Of a stretch of DNA of 64,000 nucleotides, positions 52,179-60,596 are shown in pieces. The stretch is from Mycolicibacterium sp. J2 (GTDB taxonomy: Bacteria > Actinomycetota > Actinomycetes > Mycobacteriales > Mycobacteriaceae): NCBI RefSeq assembly GCF_026240945.1, contig NZ_JAPFPY010000016.1:1-64000 (forward strand), read 5' to 3'. The position numbers and the translations under genes were made by a program. The notes under the pieces were generated by a model. That model was not told the origin of the DNA. It was given only the letters and a program-made list of their open reading frames with translations, and made no database searches. Position 1 is the first letter of the stretch; every line of letters begins with the position of its first letter.

Positions 52179-53000
52179 TCAGTTGTTTCCGCGGTTGAAC
52201 TGGTTGAAGCCGCCGGAATCGTTGGTCGCGCCGGTATCCACCGGTGCGGCCGAACCGCGCTGGCCGAGCTCCTCGAGCTGCGATTCCAGGTAGGTCTTCA
52301 GGCGGGTGCGGTACTCACGCTCGAAGGTGCGCAGCTGTTCCAGGCGACCTTCCAGGACCGTGCGCTGCTGGTTGATGGTGCCCATGATCTCGGAGTGCTT
52401 GCGCTCGGCATCGGCCTGCAGGGCGTCGGCCTTCTCCTGGGCCTGCCGCAGCTGCGCCTCGGACCGGGTCTGGGCGTCCGACAACAGCGCATCGGCGCGC
52501 TGGCGGGCGTCGGCGACGGTGGTCTCCGCGGTGTGGCGCGCCTCGCTGACCAGGGCGTCGGCTTGGGCGCGGGCGTCGGAGAGCAGCTTCTCGGACTCTG
52601 CCTTGGCCGAGCTGGTGAGCCGGTCGGCGGTGTCCTGGGCCAGGCTGAGCACCTTGGCGGCCCGCACGTGGTGGTCTTCGGATACCGGAGCGGCCGGCGC
52701 CTGGACGACGGGCTGCGGCGCCTCGTAGACCGGCTGCTGCACCACGGGCTCCGGCTCGGGCTCGGGCTGGTAGGCGGGGATGGACTGGGTGGGCTGGGCA
52801 CCGCCCGCACGGGCGCCGGCCAGCTCCTGGTCGAGCTCGGACACCCGCTGACGCAGGTCGGCGTTCTCCTCGATGAGCCTGGTGAGCTCGTTCTCCACCA
52901 GGTCGAGGAACGCGTCGACCTCGTCCTCGTTGTAGCCGCGTTTACCGATGGGCGGCTTACTGAATGCGACGTTGTGAACGTCGGCTGGTGTGAGCGGCAT
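52179..53000 (-). CDS. wag31: polar growth scaffold Wag31 (DivIVA)
   Basis: A 273-residue coiled-coil protein that marks the cell poles and directs tip growth. The N-terminal membrane-binding DivIVA domain is MPLTPADVHNVAFSKPPIGK and RGYNEDEVDAFLDLVENELT. Thr71 in QPTQSIPAY corresponds to the phosphorylated Thr73 of M. tuberculosis Wag31. A Pro/Glu-rich linker then leads to a long coiled coil (about 110-240) and the conserved ending GGFNQFNRGNN. ATG 53000 follows AAGGGGG; the longer frame adds ten non-conserved residues. Confidence 0.95.
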   Translation of the reverse strand: MPLTPADVHNVAFSKPPIGKRGYNEDEVDAFLDLVENELTRLIEENADLRQRVSELDQELAGARAGGAQPTQSIPAYQPEPEPEPVVQQPVYEAPQPVVQAPAAPVSEDHHVRAAKVLSLAQDTADRLTSSAKAESEKLLSDARAQADALVSEARHTAETTVADARQRADALLSDAQTRSEAQLRQAQEKADALQADAERKHSEIMGTINQQRTVLEGRLEQLRTFEREYRTRLKTYLESQLEELGQRGSAAPVDTGATNDSGGFNQFNRGNN

Positions 53001-53178
53001 CGTCTGCCCCCTTGAAGTCTGGACCGTCAACCGGTTTCAAAGTGTAAAGCGTAGGTACGAGTAACTGGCGTCCATCCTGTCACAGCAGACCCGGCGGTTG
53101 CAGAGGAGGTTGATAATTAAGAGCTAATTTCAATCTTCGCCGCTGGTAGTCGGCCTGCTGCGGGGTTGCGGACGGGTC

Positions 53179-53481
53179 TCAGCCGGCCGATCCTGCCGCG
53201 GCCCCGAAGGCCAGCTGCATCCCGATGAAGGCGACCAGCAACAGCACCATGATCGACAGGTCGAAGCGCACCGCACCGATGGTCAGTTGCGGAATCAGTC
53301 GGCGCAGCAGCTTCACCGGCGGGTCCGTGACGGACAGGATGAGCTCGAGGATCACCACCGTGAGCCCCTTGGGATGCCAGTCCCGGCTGAACGACCGGAT
53401 GAACTCCACGACCACGCGGGCGATCAGTAGGAGCCAGAACACGAACAGCGCGAAACCCAGGATTTCGAAGAACAGCGCCAA
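53179..53481 (-). CDS. yggT: YggT-family membrane protein
   Basis: A 100-residue protein with two membrane helices (FFEILGFALFVFWLLLIARVV and FDLSIMVLLLVAFIGMQLAF) around the conserved DPPVKLLRRLIPQL motif. It matches Rv2146c almost residue for residue. YggT is part of the ftsZ-sepF-yggT-divIVA block in Gram-positive bacteria; its exact role is unknown. TTG start 53481, GAGG ten bases upstream. Confidence 0.88.
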   Translation of the reverse strand: MALFFEILGFALFVFWLLLIARVVVEFIRSFSRDWHPKGLTVVILELILSVTDPPVKLLRRLIPQLTIGAVRFDLSIMVLLLVAFIGMQLAFGAAAGSAG

Positions 53482-53589
53482 CTGAAGCCGACCTCACTAC
53501 GGCGGAAACACGATTGCGAACCGATGGGACCAGCGGGGCCCTTGGAACCTCTTGGAGAACCTTTGGAAAGCCCCTCGGCAGTCAGCCTA

Positions 53590-53605
53590 CCCGGCGGATG
53601 CCGGG
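53590..53605 (-). terminator. short hairpin downstream of sepF
   Basis: CCCGGC-GGAT-GCCGGG, a perfect six-base stem ten bases past the sepF stop codon. It may attenuate transcription from sepF into yggT; it lacks a T-run. Confidence 0.35.
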
Positions 53606-53614
53606 CGCCCGTTC

Positions 53615-54274
53615 CTACTGGTAGGAGTAGAAGCCGGCCTCGGCGATGCGGCGCCGCTCCTCGGCCGTCACGTCGACATCGGCCGGCGAGAGCAAGAACA
53701 CCTTGGTGGCCACCTTGTCGAACGAGCCCCGCAGGGCGAATGCCAGTCCGGCAGCGAAATCGACGAGGCGCTTGGCGTCCGCGTTGTCCATCGACACCAG
53801 ATCCATGATCACCGGCGTGCCGTCGCGGAACCGCTCGCCGATGGTGCGGGCCTCGCTGTAGTCCTTGGGGCGCAACGTGGTGATCTTGGCCAGCGGGCTG
53901 CCGGCCTCGAACAACTCGGCCATCCGGCGCGGCTCCATGGCCAGCGCACCGCGGGTGGCGGCGGCGGCGAACCGCGGCGCGGGACGGTCGAACTCGCGCG
54001 GGGCGCGCAGCCGGCCTTCGAATCGCGGTGAGTCGTATCCACCGCGATAGGCACCCGGCGCCATGTCCATCTCGCGCTCGTACTCGCGCGGGCCGCGATC
54101 GTCGAACGCGCGGCTGTCGCGGTGCTCCCGGCCGTACCCCTCGTCCTCGAAGCGGTCCTCGCCACCGCGGCGGGCGTAGCTGCGCGCGGGCCGCTCGTCG
54201 TCGTAGTAGTCATCCTCGTAGTCGTCCATCGGCGCCATACCGAAGTAGGCCTTGACCTTGTGCAGTGTGCTCAT
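53615..54274 (-). CDS. sepF: cell division protein SepF
   Basis: A 219-residue FtsZ membrane anchor and bundler. The N-terminal amphipathic membrane-targeting helix is MSTLHKVKAYFGM. A long Asp/Glu/Tyr/Arg-rich linker (residues 15-115) precedes the SepF core, with ITTLRPKDYSEARTIGERFRDG, VIMDLVSMDNADAKRLVDFAAGLAFAL and KVFLLSPADVDVTAEE. The start ATG follows AAGGGGCAGGCG. Confidence 0.93.
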   Translation of the reverse strand: MSTLHKVKAYFGMAPMDDYEDDYYDDERPARSYARRGGEDRFEDEGYGREHRDSRAFDDRGPREYEREMDMAPGAYRGGYDSPRFEGRLRAPREFDRPAPRFAAAATRGALAMEPRRMAELFEAGSPLAKITTLRPKDYSEARTIGERFRDGTPVIMDLVSMDNADAKRLVDFAAGLAFALRGSFDKVATKVFLLSPADVDVTAEERRRIAEAGFYSYQ

Positions 54275-54338
54275 CGCCTGCCCCTTCTGCTGCTGATGTC
54301 TGTGGTGTCTGTGATGAAGATGTGACTGGAGTGACTAC

Positions 54339-55085
54339 TCAGGGTGACGTTAGCGGGCGTTGCCCCATCAACGCGGTACCGACACGCACACACGTCGATC
54401 CGTGTCGCACAGCTATCTCCATATCCCCGGACATCCCCGCCGACAGGCCCAGCCGGTGAGCGAACGACCGCTGCACGCGGTCGCGCTCGGCGGCCAATTG
54501 GGCAAAAGCGTCTTCGGGATCCCAACCCAGCGGCGGAATGCCCATCAGCCCAGCGAATTCCAACGAATCGATGGCATCGGCGGCCGCACACAGTTCCAGA
54601 ACCTGGTCGGGCGCGCCGATCGGCACCCCACCACGGGCAGGGTCGCCGTCCAGGCTGATCTGCAGGTAGATCCGCAGCGGCTCGGTGCGCCGGCCTGCCG
54701 CCATCTCCTGCTCGGCGGCACCGCCGAGCGCCGCGATCAGCCGGGCGCTGTCCACCGAATGCGCCGCGTAGGCCCAGCGGGCCACCGCGCGGGCCTTGTT
54801 GCGCTGGATGCTGCCGATCATGTGCCAGCGGATCCGCTCGCCGGGGAACTGCGCGGCCACGGTATCGACCTTCTTGGCCGCCTCCTGCTCACGCGATTCG
54901 CCGAAGTCGTTGCAGCCCAATCGATGCAGGATCACAACGTCGGAGGCCGGGAAGAATTTGGTGACCGGCAGCAGTTCGATATCGCGGACATCGCGGCCGG
55001 CCGCCTCGGCGGCGGCGGACAGCCGCGCGCGGACCGCGGCCAGTGATCCGGCCAACTCCGCGTCGCGGTGCGTCTGGCCGGTCAT
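54339..55085 (-). CDS. ylmE: YggS/YlmE-family PLP-binding protein
   Basis: A 248-residue single-domain PLP carrier of the PLPBP family, involved in vitamin B6 homeostasis rather than catalysis. The PLP lysine is in LLPVTKFFPASDV; later motifs are NDFGESREQEAAKKVD, WHMIGSIQRNKA and the C-terminal LGLSAGMSGDMEIAVRHGSTCVRVGTALMG. ATG 55085 overlaps the yfiH stop by four bases. Corresponds to Rv2148c. Confidence 0.9.
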   Translation of the reverse strand: MTGQTHRDAELAGSLAAVRARLSAAAEAAGRDVRDIELLPVTKFFPASDVVILHRLGCNDFGESREQEAAKKVDTVAAQFPGERIRWHMIGSIQRNKARAVARWAYAAHSVDSARLIAALGGAAEQEMAAGRRTEPLRIYLQISLDGDPARGGVPIGAPDQVLELCAAADAIDSLEFAGLMGIPPLGWDPEDAFAQLAAERDRVQRSFAHRLGLSAGMSGDMEIAVRHGSTCVRVGTALMGQRPLTSP

Positions 55086-55783
55086 TCCATCCACACCAAC
55101 GACGCCAGCCGGCCGGTGGGCGCCCCGCGCCGATGACTGAACAGCTGACGGTCCTCGACGGTGCAACGCGGGTCGATATCGATGGCGGTGATCCCCAATG
55201 TGGTGAGTTGCCTGGCGATTCCGGCCCGGATATCCAGACCGGGGGTGCCCTTGGCGGTAGTGGTGCGACTACCCGGCAGGGCCGCCTCGACATCGTCGGC
55301 CATCGCGGCAGGCACCTCGTAATTCCGGCCGCTGACCGCCGGCCCGAGCAGCACCGAGATATCGGCGACGCTGGCACCCAGGCCGACCATGGCTTCCACG
55401 GTGCGCGCGACGATGCCACTTTGGGCGCCGACCCGGCCGGCGTGCGCCGCACCGATGACCCCGGCGCGCGCGTCGGCCAGTAGCACCGGGACGCAGTCGG
55501 CGGACAGCACCGCCAGGGCCAACCGCCGCGTGCTGGTCACCAACGCGTCGGTGTCGTCGACCGGCGAACCCGGGTCGCCGTCGACCACCACGACATGGTC
55601 GGAATGGACCTGATTCATCCAGACGACGGCCTTGGCGCCGATGGCGTCGGCCAACCGCTTGCGGTTGGCCGCCACCGCTGCCGGATCGTCGCCGACATGA
55701 TCGCCGAGATTGAAGGAGTCATACGGTGGCCGCGAGACACCGCCCCCGCGGGTGGTGGTGACCCTCCGAACCCGTACGGGCAC
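55082..55783 (-). CDS. yfiH: YfiH/LACC1-family purine nucleosidase-like protein
   Basis: A 233-residue protein of the multi-copper polyphenol oxidase/YfiH family. Members of this family act on purine nucleosides and, in bacteria, YfiH has been linked to editing of muropeptide precursors. The metal-site residues appear in LSADCVPVLLAD (Cys), GAAHAGRVG (His) and the early VWMNQVHSDHV (His). The GTG start is five bases after the ftsZ stop. Corresponds to Rv2149c. Confidence 0.87.
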   Translation of the reverse strand: MPVRVRRVTTTRGGGVSRPPYDSFNLGDHVGDDPAAVAANRKRLADAIGAKAVVWMNQVHSDHVVVVDGDPGSPVDDTDALVTSTRRLALAVLSADCVPVLLADARAGVIGAAHAGRVGAQSGIVARTVEAMVGLGASVADISVLLGPAVSGRNYEVPAAMADDVEAALPGSRTTTAKGTPGLDIRAGIARQLTTLGITAIDIDPRCTVEDRQLFSHRRGAPTGRLASLVWME

Positions 55784-55788
55784 GGCGT

Positions 55789-56940
55789 CTAGTGGCGCAT
55801 GAACGGCGGCACGTCGACGTCGTCATCAGAGATGCCGCCGTCATCGGGACCACCGATTCGGACCGTGGCGCCATTGGTGTGCCCGGCAGGAACGCTGACC
55901 GCGTCGGCCGGTTCGAACACCGAGGACCGCACGTTGCCCGAAGCTCCGGGCGCAATCGTCTGCGCGCCACCGGTGACCGGCTTGCGGCTGGGCGTGACAC
56001 TGTCGAACCCGGCCGCGATGACGGTGACCCGGACCTCGTCGCCCAGCGAGTCGTCGATGACGGTGCCGAAGATGATGTTGGCGTCGGCATGGGCGGCCTC
56101 CTGCACCAGCGAGGCGGCCTCGTTGATCTCGAACAGGCCGAGATCGCTGCCGCCGGCCACCGACAGCAGCACGCCCTGGGCGCCCTCCATCGAGGCTTCC
56201 AGCAGCGGCGAGTTGATGGCGATCTCGGCGGCCTTGAGCGCACGACCGTCGCCGCGGGCCGATCCGATGCCCATCAGCGCGGTGCCCGCGCCGCTCATCA
56301 CACCCTTGACGTCGGCGAAGTCGACGTTGATCAGGCCTGGGGTGGTGATCAGGTCGGTGATGCCCTGCACGCCGTTGAGCAGGACCTCGTCGGCGCTGCG
56401 GAAGGCGTCCATCAGCGAAACGGCGGCATCGCCCATCTGCAGCAGCCGGTCGTTGGGGATGACGATCAGGGTGTCGCAGCTCTCGCGCAGCGACTGGATG
56501 CCGTTTTCGGCCTGGTTGGAGCGGCGCTTGCCCTCGAAGGAGAACGGCCGCGTGACCACGCCGACGGTCAGTGCGCCGAGCTTGCGGGCGATGGACGCCA
56601 CCACCGGCGCGCCGCCGGTGCCGGTGCCGCCACCCTCACCCGCGGTGACGAACACCATGTCGGCGCCGCGCAGCAGTTCCTCGATATCGTCCTTGGCGTC
56701 TTCGGCGGCCTTGCGGCCCACCTCGGGGTCCGCACCGGCGCCCAAGCCCCGGGTGGAGTCCCTGCCGACGTCGAGCTTGACGTCGGCATCGCTCATCAGC
56801 AGCGCCTGCGCGTCGGTGTTGATGGCGATGAACTCCACGCCCTTGAGGCCGTGCTCGATCATTCGGTTGACGGCATTGACGCCGCCGCCGCCGATGCCGA
56901 CCACCTTGATGACGGCGAGGTAGTTATGCGGGGGGGTCAT
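55789..56940 (-). CDS. ftsZ: cell division GTPase FtsZ
   Basis: A 383-residue tubulin homolog that polymerises into the Z ring. The GTP-binding motif GGGTGTGGAP, the early KVVGIGGGGVNAVNRM, the T7 loop NVDFADVKGVM and the C-terminal conserved peptide DDDVDVPPFMRH (the SepF/FtsW contact) are all present. ATG 56940 matches the mycobacterial N-terminus MTPPHNYLAVIKVVG. The 157-bp gap to ftsQ is the longest among the cotranscribed cluster genes and probably holds ftsZ promoters. Confidence 0.97.
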   Translation of the reverse strand: MTPPHNYLAVIKVVGIGGGGVNAVNRMIEHGLKGVEFIAINTDAQALLMSDADVKLDVGRDSTRGLGAGADPEVGRKAAEDAKDDIEELLRGADMVFVTAGEGGGTGTGGAPVVASIARKLGALTVGVVTRPFSFEGKRRSNQAENGIQSLRESCDTLIVIPNDRLLQMGDAAVSLMDAFRSADEVLLNGVQGITDLITTPGLINVDFADVKGVMSGAGTALMGIGSARGDGRALKAAEIAINSPLLEASMEGAQGVLLSVAGGSDLGLFEINEAASLVQEAAHADANIIFGTVIDDSLGDEVRVTVIAAGFDSVTPSRKPVTGGAQTIAPGASGNVRSSVFEPADAVSVPAGHTNGATVRIGGPDDGGISDDDVDVPPFMRH

Positions 56941-57097
56941 CGGTTGCCTTCCTCCCAGAATGTCCGTGGGTCCTGTGGCGAAAAACCCTCAACCTCAACC
57001 ATAGGTTTAAAGTTATGTCAAGTAGTTCCGCGCAAACAGAACGGTAGGGCGACGATGCCGTATCGCGCGTCAGGCGCGCCGGGGTGTCGCTCGGGTT

Positions 57098-58033
57098 TTA
57101 TTTCACCGTCGGCAGATCCGGGCTGGACACGTCGTACGTGTGTCCCGGCTGGGTGAGCAGCGCCGCGAGCTTGAGCGCCTTCTCCTCGGTGCGATCGTTG
57201 GTGCCCCACACCACCGTCCGGCCGTCGATCAGGGTCAGCGTGATCGCCGCGACCGACGGCGCCGCGATCCGGCTGACCTGTCCGGCCACCTCCGGCGGCA
57301 GCGAGGTGAGCACCTGCAGCGCCGCCTTGGTGGCGGGATCCTTCGGGCCAGGAGTGTCGGTGTCCAGGTAGGCCAGCCCCGGCGGCGGCGGCCCGGTGAA
57401 GAAGTCGACGCCGTCCTTGTCATAGAGGTGCGGACCGTCCGGAAAGTCCTTGACCACCAGCGGCACCCGTTCCACCACGGTGATCCGCAACGTCGACGGA
57501 TACTCGCGCTGCACCCGCGCGCTGGCCACCCGACGCAGCGTGGCCACCCGCTCGGCCACCGCATCGGTGTCGACCTGGAGCAGCGGGGTGCCCGCCGGGA
57601 CAGCTGCCGCGGCACCGACCTCATCCTCGGTCAGCACGCTCAGCCCGGTGATCACCGTCTCCCGCACCGACATGACCGGGGTGAAGTAGAGGACCAGGCC
57701 CAGACCCACCACGACCACCGACAGCAATGCCGTCCACATGAGCAACTTCAGGCCCCGGATGACGCGGCGGGGCGGCGTCGGACGTTGCGGCTCGGCGCGG
57801 CCCGTCACCTTACGTTTGGCCTCGCGGCGCGCCTGTTCGATCGCCATGGCGCGGGCCTGCGCGGCCCGGCGTTCCTCCCGTTCCCGCCGCGCCCGCCGCC
57901 GCGGACCCTCAAAATCCTGCGCCGAATCCTGCCCCGAATCGGCTGCCGCGTCGGCGGTGTCGGCGGGAGCTTGCGGGGTATCCGCCGGCGCCGCGGGTTC
58001 GGCGGTGTCGGTCTCGTGTTCGGGCTCGGTCAT
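57098..58033 (-). CDS. ftsQ: cell division protein FtsQ
   Basis: A 311-residue bitopic divisome protein. The acidic and then very basic N-terminal tail (about 105 residues, RRRARREREERRAAQAR) is cytoplasmic. One helix follows (LLMWTALLSVVVVGLGLVLYF), then a POTRA domain (MSVRETVITGLSVLTEDEV, VERVPLVVKDFPDGPHLYDKDG) and the FtsQ beta domain. The ATG at 58033 uses the last base of the murC stop (TGATG); GTG 58039 is an alternative. Confidence 0.92.
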   Translation of the reverse strand: MTEPEHETDTAEPAAPADTPQAPADTADAAADSGQDSAQDFEGPRRRARREREERRAAQARAMAIEQARREAKRKVTGRAEPQRPTPPRRVIRGLKLLMWTALLSVVVVGLGLVLYFTPVMSVRETVITGLSVLTEDEVGAAAAVPAGTPLLQVDTDAVAERVATLRRVASARVQREYPSTLRITVVERVPLVVKDFPDGPHLYDKDGVDFFTGPPPPGLAYLDTDTPGPKDPATKAALQVLTSLPPEVAGQVSRIAAPSVAAITLTLIDGRTVVWGTNDRTEEKALKLAALLTQPGHTYDVSSPDLPTVK

Positions 58034-59466
58034 CACCACACCGGCCTGCGCTGCAACGCGTCGAGAATTTCGCGACCGAGCAGGGTGACGTCACCGGCGC
58101 CCATGGTGACCACCACGTCACCGGGTGCGGCCAGCTGCGCCACCCGGTCCGCGACCGCCGAGAAGTCCGGGACATAGTGCACAGGCGCACTGACGTGCTC
58201 GACGATGCTGCGCCCGCTGACGCCCGCGATCGGCTGCTCGCGGGCGGCGTACACGTCCAGCACGATCACCTCGTCGGCGGCGCTCAGCGCGGCACCGAAC
58301 TCGCGCGCGAAAGTCTGTGTCCGCGAATACAGGTGGGGTTGGAACACCACGATGGCACGGCCCTTGGATTCCCGGGCCAGGGTGTGCACCGCCGACAGCG
58401 CGGCCGCCACCTTGGTCGGGTGGTGCGCGTAATCGTCGAACACCCGGACCCCGGCCGCCGTCCCGACCAGTTCGAAGCGCCGCCGCACTCCCTCGAACGC
58501 CGCGAGGGCTTCCAGCACGACATCCGGTTGGGCGCCGGCTTCGATCGCGGCCAGCAGTGCCGCCAGTGCGTTGAGTGCCATATGCCTGCCGGGCACCGCG
58601 AGGCGCATGGTGCGCGGGCTGGTCTCCCCCGCCAACCGCACGGTGGCCACCGCGCTGGTCCCGTGCTGTTCCCAGTCCAGCAGTTCACCGGCCAACTCCG
58701 GCCGGTCGGCCGTGTCGCCTCGACTGCCATAGCGCAATACCCGGATCCCCAGCGCCGCAGTGCGTTCGGCGAAGGCGGCGGCACCCGGGTCATCGACGCA
58801 GACCACCACGGCTCCGCCCGGTTGCAGGCGCTCCATGAACGCGTCGAACACGTCGACATACGCCTGTTCGCTGCCGAAGAAATCCAGGTGGTCGGCTTCG
58901 ATATTGGTCACCACCGCGATATCCGGTCGGTACTCGACCAGCGACCCGTCGCTCTCGTCGGCCTCGGCGACGAAGTAGGGGCCGCTGCCGTGATGAGCGT
59001 TGGTGCCCGCGGCGCCCAACTCACCCCCGACCGCGAACGACGGATCGAATCCGCTGTGCTGCAGCGCGACGATGAGCATCGACGTGGTGGTGGTCTTGCC
59101 GGCCGTGCCGGTGACCATCAGCGTCTTGTCGCCGGCCATCAGCTTGGCCAACACCACCGGGCGCAGGATGATCGGGATACCCCGGCGGCGAGCTTCCACC
59201 AGTTCGGGATTGGTCTTCGGGATGGCCGCATGCGTGGTCACCACCGCGGTGGGCCCGCCCTCGAGCATGTCCAGGGCCGCCGCGTCGTGACCGATCCGGA
59301 TCTCGGCGCCGCGGGCGCGCAGGGCCGCGACACCCCGCGATTCCTTGGCGTCCGACCCCGACACCTGGCCACCGCGGTCCAGCAGGATCCTGGCGATCCC
59401 GGACATCCCGGCGCCGCCGATGCCGACCATGTGCACCCGGGCCAACTCGGGCGGGAGATCTTTCAT
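58033..59466 (-). CDS. murC: UDP-N-acetylmuramate--L-alanine ligase
   Basis: A 477-residue Mur ligase that adds L-Ala to UDP-MurNAc, the first peptide step of peptidoglycan synthesis. The N-terminal UDP-binding loop is VHMVGIGGAGMSGIARILL, the ATP loop is VTGTAGKTTTTSML, and the central EADESDGSLVEYRP and DDYAHHPTKV motifs are intact. The start overlaps the murG stop by four bases. Confidence 0.95.
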   Translation of the reverse strand: MKDLPPELARVHMVGIGGAGMSGIARILLDRGGQVSGSDAKESRGVAALRARGAEIRIGHDAAALDMLEGGPTAVVTTHAAIPKTNPELVEARRRGIPIILRPVVLAKLMAGDKTLMVTGTAGKTTTTSMLIVALQHSGFDPSFAVGGELGAAGTNAHHGSGPYFVAEADESDGSLVEYRPDIAVVTNIEADHLDFFGSEQAYVDVFDAFMERLQPGGAVVVCVDDPGAAAFAERTAALGIRVLRYGSRGDTADRPELAGELLDWEQHGTSAVATVRLAGETSPRTMRLAVPGRHMALNALAALLAAIEAGAQPDVVLEALAAFEGVRRRFELVGTAAGVRVFDDYAHHPTKVAAALSAVHTLARESKGRAIVVFQPHLYSRTQTFAREFGAALSAADEVIVLDVYAAREQPIAGVSGRSIVEHVSAPVHYVPDFSAVADRVAQLAAPGDVVVTMGAGDVTLLGREILDALQRRPVW

Positions 59467-60596
59467 CGCACGCTCTTTCGACCAGCGCGACCCTGCCGGG
59501 CCACTTCCAGCGCCACCTCGGCCACGCTTCGGGCGGCATCGCGATGCCCGGCCAACGCCGCGGCGGAGGTCATCCGGCCGAGCCGCTCGGCATCGGTGAG
59601 CAGCGGGACGACCTGGTCGGCGATGAATCCACCGGACAGGTCGGCGTCGTCGACGAGCAGGCCGCCACCGGCCGACACCACGGGTAGCGCGTTGAGGCGC
59701 TGCTCACCATTGCCGATGGGCAGCGGGACGTAGACCGCGGGCAGCCCGACCGCGGTGACCTCGGCCACCGTCATCGCACCGGACCGGCAGATCGCCAGAT
59801 CGGCGGCGGCATACGCCAAGTCCATCCGGTCCAGATACGGCACGGCGACATACCGGCCGGTCCCACTCAGCTCGGGCAGGTCGACGGTGTTCTTCGGGCC
59901 GTGTGCGTGCAGCACCGAAATACCCTTGCCGACAAGCTCTCTGGCCGCCGCGACGACGGCGCGGTTGATCGACTGCGCCCCCTGGGAGCCACCGAAGACC
60001 AGCAACACCACCGCATCGTCGTCGAATCCGAAGGTGGCGCGGGCCTGCGCACGCAGCGCCGCGCGGTCCAGGGCGGTGATGCTCGCCCGCACCGGCACCC
60101 CGACCACCTCGACGTGACGCAAGCCGGGCTCGGGGACCGCGGCGAGCACCCGCCGAGCCGACCGGGCGCCGACCCGGTTGGCCAGGCCGGCGCTGGCGTT
60201 CGCCTCGTGGATGACCACCGGCACCCGGCCGCGGCGCAGCCCGGGGCGAGCCGCCAGGTACGCCGGCAGTGCGACGTACCCGCCGAACCCGATGACGACA
60301 TCGGCGGCGGTCTCGTCGAAGACCGCCCGGGTCTGCCGGATGGCGGTGCGCACCCGCCACGGCAACCGAACCAAGTCTCCCGACGGTTTGCGCGGTAAGG
60401 GCACCGGCGTGATCAGCCGTAGGTCATAGCCGCGTTCGGGCACCAGCCGCGTCTCCAGACCGCGGGCCGTGCCCAGCGCGGTGATCCGGACGTCGGGCTC
60501 CAGTTCGGTGAGGGCATCGGCGACGGCCATCGCGGGTTCCACATGCCCCGCCGTCCCGCCCCCGGCGAGAACGACCGATATCCCCGAACTGCTCAC
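59463..60596 (-). CDS. murG: lipid II-forming N-acetylglucosaminyltransferase MurG
   Basis: A 377-residue GT28 enzyme that adds GlcNAc to lipid I on the inner face of the membrane, giving lipid II. The N-terminal ISVVLAGGGTAGHVEPAMA loop, VIGFGGYVALPAYLAA, LLVFGGSQGAQSINRAV and the donor-site CRSGAMTVAEVTAVGLPAVYVPLP are all present. The GTG 60596 start overlaps the ftsW stop (GTGA). Confidence 0.95.
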   Translation of the reverse strand: MSSSGISVVLAGGGTAGHVEPAMAVADALTELEPDVRITALGTARGLETRLVPERGYDLRLITPVPLPRKPSGDLVRLPWRVRTAIRQTRAVFDETAADVVIGFGGYVALPAYLAARPGLRRGRVPVVIHEANASAGLANRVGARSARRVLAAVPEPGLRHVEVVGVPVRASITALDRAALRAQARATFGFDDDAVVLLVFGGSQGAQSINRAVVAAARELVGKGISVLHAHGPKNTVDLPELSGTGRYVAVPYLDRMDLAYAAADLAICRSGAMTVAEVTAVGLPAVYVPLPIGNGEQRLNALPVVSAGGGLLVDDADLSGGFIADQVVPLLTDAERLGRMTSAAALAGHRDAARSVAEVALEVARQGRAGRKSVR